Assembly: GCA_001603765.1 (NCBI GenBank)
Contig: LUZV01000069.1
Span: forward strand, 1 to 6,556
Reading direction: 5' to 3'
Source of the DNA: Anaerolineales bacterium Chloro_02
GTDB taxonomy: Bacteria; Chloroflexota; Anaerolineae; Anaerolineales; Anaerolineaceae
Length of the DNA: 6,556 nucleotides
The notes under the pieces are model-generated. The model saw only the letters and a list, made by a program, of their open reading frames with translations. It searched no databases and had not been told where the DNA came from. This document shows positions 5,903 through 6,556 of the stretch, piece by piece. Both the position numbers and the translations under genes were made by a program. The stretch's first letter is position 1. The number at the start of each line of letters is the position of its first letter.

Positions 5903-6556
5903 GGCTGCCATTGCCCTTTTTCACCACCTGGATGAAGATTTCATCCAGCGTTGGCACAGCGACCTCAAAAGAATTCAAGATGACCCCTCTGGCGACAAGC
6001 TCATTGAGCAATTGATGAGCCGAATTGCCATCCAGCGGGGTGAGACGATAGGCGTCGTTGAGTTTTTCGATGCGCGCGACGCCTTCGAGAGTCTCAGGCA
6101 AGGGTTCTGGTGAGCTGACGATCACCTGATTGGTGCGGAACTGATCCCTTATCTCATAAAGCGCGCCATGCAGCAGGACTTCACCCTTATCGATGAGCAC
6201 CATGCGGTCGCAGAGTTGTTCCACTTGGTTCATCTGGTGGGTGCTCATCACGATCGTTTTCCCTTGAGCGCGCTGTTCGATGAGCAGATCTTTTACAAGC
6301 TGAGTGTTGACCGGGTCGAGCGCGGAGAAAGGCTCGTCGATGATGATAATTTCCGGGTCATGGATCAGGGCAGCGATGAGCTGCCCTTTTTGCTGCATAC
6401 CTTTGCTGAGCTCTTTGGTTTTTTTCCTGGCGTGCTCTTTCAGGTCGAATTTTTCCAGATATAGCGGCAGCCGCTCGCTGATCTGAGCGTCGGTAAGCCC
6501 TTTCAGGCTGGCGAGGTAGGTCAGGCAGCGGTCGAGTGGCACATCCTGATAGAGCC
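5895..6556 (-). CDS. ABC transporter ATP-binding protein, partial at right edge
   Basis: This is the C-terminal 219 residues of a cytoplasmic ATPase that would power the two permeases encoded downstream. Numbering from the first full codon at 6554, the visible parts are the signature LSKGMQQK (49-56), Walker B IIIIDEP (69-75) with the catalytic Glu74, the D-loop SALD (77-80) and the switch His106 in STH. A C-terminal extension of about 80 residues follows, of the type seen in NatA/YhaQ-like ATPases (DUF4162-like), ending TLDEIFIQVVKKG. Walker A and the Q-loop lie beyond the window. The reading frame is open to the edge: the codons before the GTG at 6542 read LYQD, which continues the GLY-x-D segment usual in these proteins, so that GTG is an internal valine and not a start. 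The stop overlaps the next gene. LSKGM in place of LSGGQ is normal for this subfamily. Confidence 0.93.
   Translation of the reverse strand, partial: LYQDVPLDRCLTYLASLKGLTDAQISERLPLYLEKFDLKEHARKKTKELSKGMQQKGQLIAALIHDPEIIIIDEPFSALDPVNTQLVKDLLIEQRAQGKTIVMSTHQMNQVEQLCDRMVLIDKGEVLLHGALYEIRDQFRTNQVIVSSPEPLPETLEGVARIEKLNDAYRLTPLDGNSAHQLLNELVARGVILNSFEVAVPTLDEIFIQVVKKGNGSHE

Noticed and set aside
6393..6414. LSKGMQQK in place of the canonical LSGGQ ABC signature, seen at first as a possible defect
   Set aside because: LSKGM-type signatures are normal in the NatA/YhaQ-like subfamily, and Walker B, D-loop and switch His are intact.
1..6556. CRISPR arrays, insertion sequences, tRNA genes, toxin-antitoxin or phage-defence genes
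   Set aside because: No repeat-spacer pattern, transposase, terminal inverted repeats, tRNA-like fold or defence-related motif is seen. Nearly all bases are explained by seven ordinary genes.

Overview
The window is a gene-dense stretch of bacterial chromosome in which every supported gene lies on the minus strand, so transcription runs from high to low coordinates. The best guess at the host is a member of the Chloroflexota, probably Anaerolineae. This is inferred from two lipoproteins that join a lipobox signal peptide, a Thr/Pro/Ala-rich linker and an Ig-like domain of the NBR1 type, a combination common in that group. No rRNA or other marker gene is present to confirm it.

Right part (3445-6556): an ABC-2 type export operon. 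It contains the 3' part of an ATPase gene that enters from the right edge, followed by two different permease genes. On the chosen starts, each gene overlaps the next by 8 bases (ATGAATAA and ATGCGTAA), which suggests translational coupling. An 11-bp hairpin with a T-run (3399-3430) closes the operon. The product is probably a transporter with two non-identical membrane subunits; its substrate cannot be read from the sequence.

Middle part (1487-3351): two tandem lipoprotein genes, each with an N-terminal lipid anchor, a disordered linker and an NBR1-type Ig-like domain. The first also carries a second C-terminal beta-rich domain. Each is preceded by a clear ribosome binding site. The 86-base gap between them holds two TTGACA boxes 21 bases apart and an AT-rich palindrome.

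Left part (1-1476): queG, encoding epoxyqueuosine reductase (last step of queuosine tRNA modification), starts 10 bases after the second lipoprotein stop and is probably co-transcribed with it. Sixty bases further on is the start of a glycoside hydrolase family 38 alpha-mannosidase-like gene that runs off the left edge. It has a good ribosome binding site and the conserved PDxFG nucleophile motif. However, it begins where family members are already about 50 residues in, so the N-terminal zinc-binding His-x-His-Trp-Asp region is missing. This is the most unusual observation in the window. I see no mobile element, CRISPR array, tRNA or defence system, and no clearly new multi-gene system.
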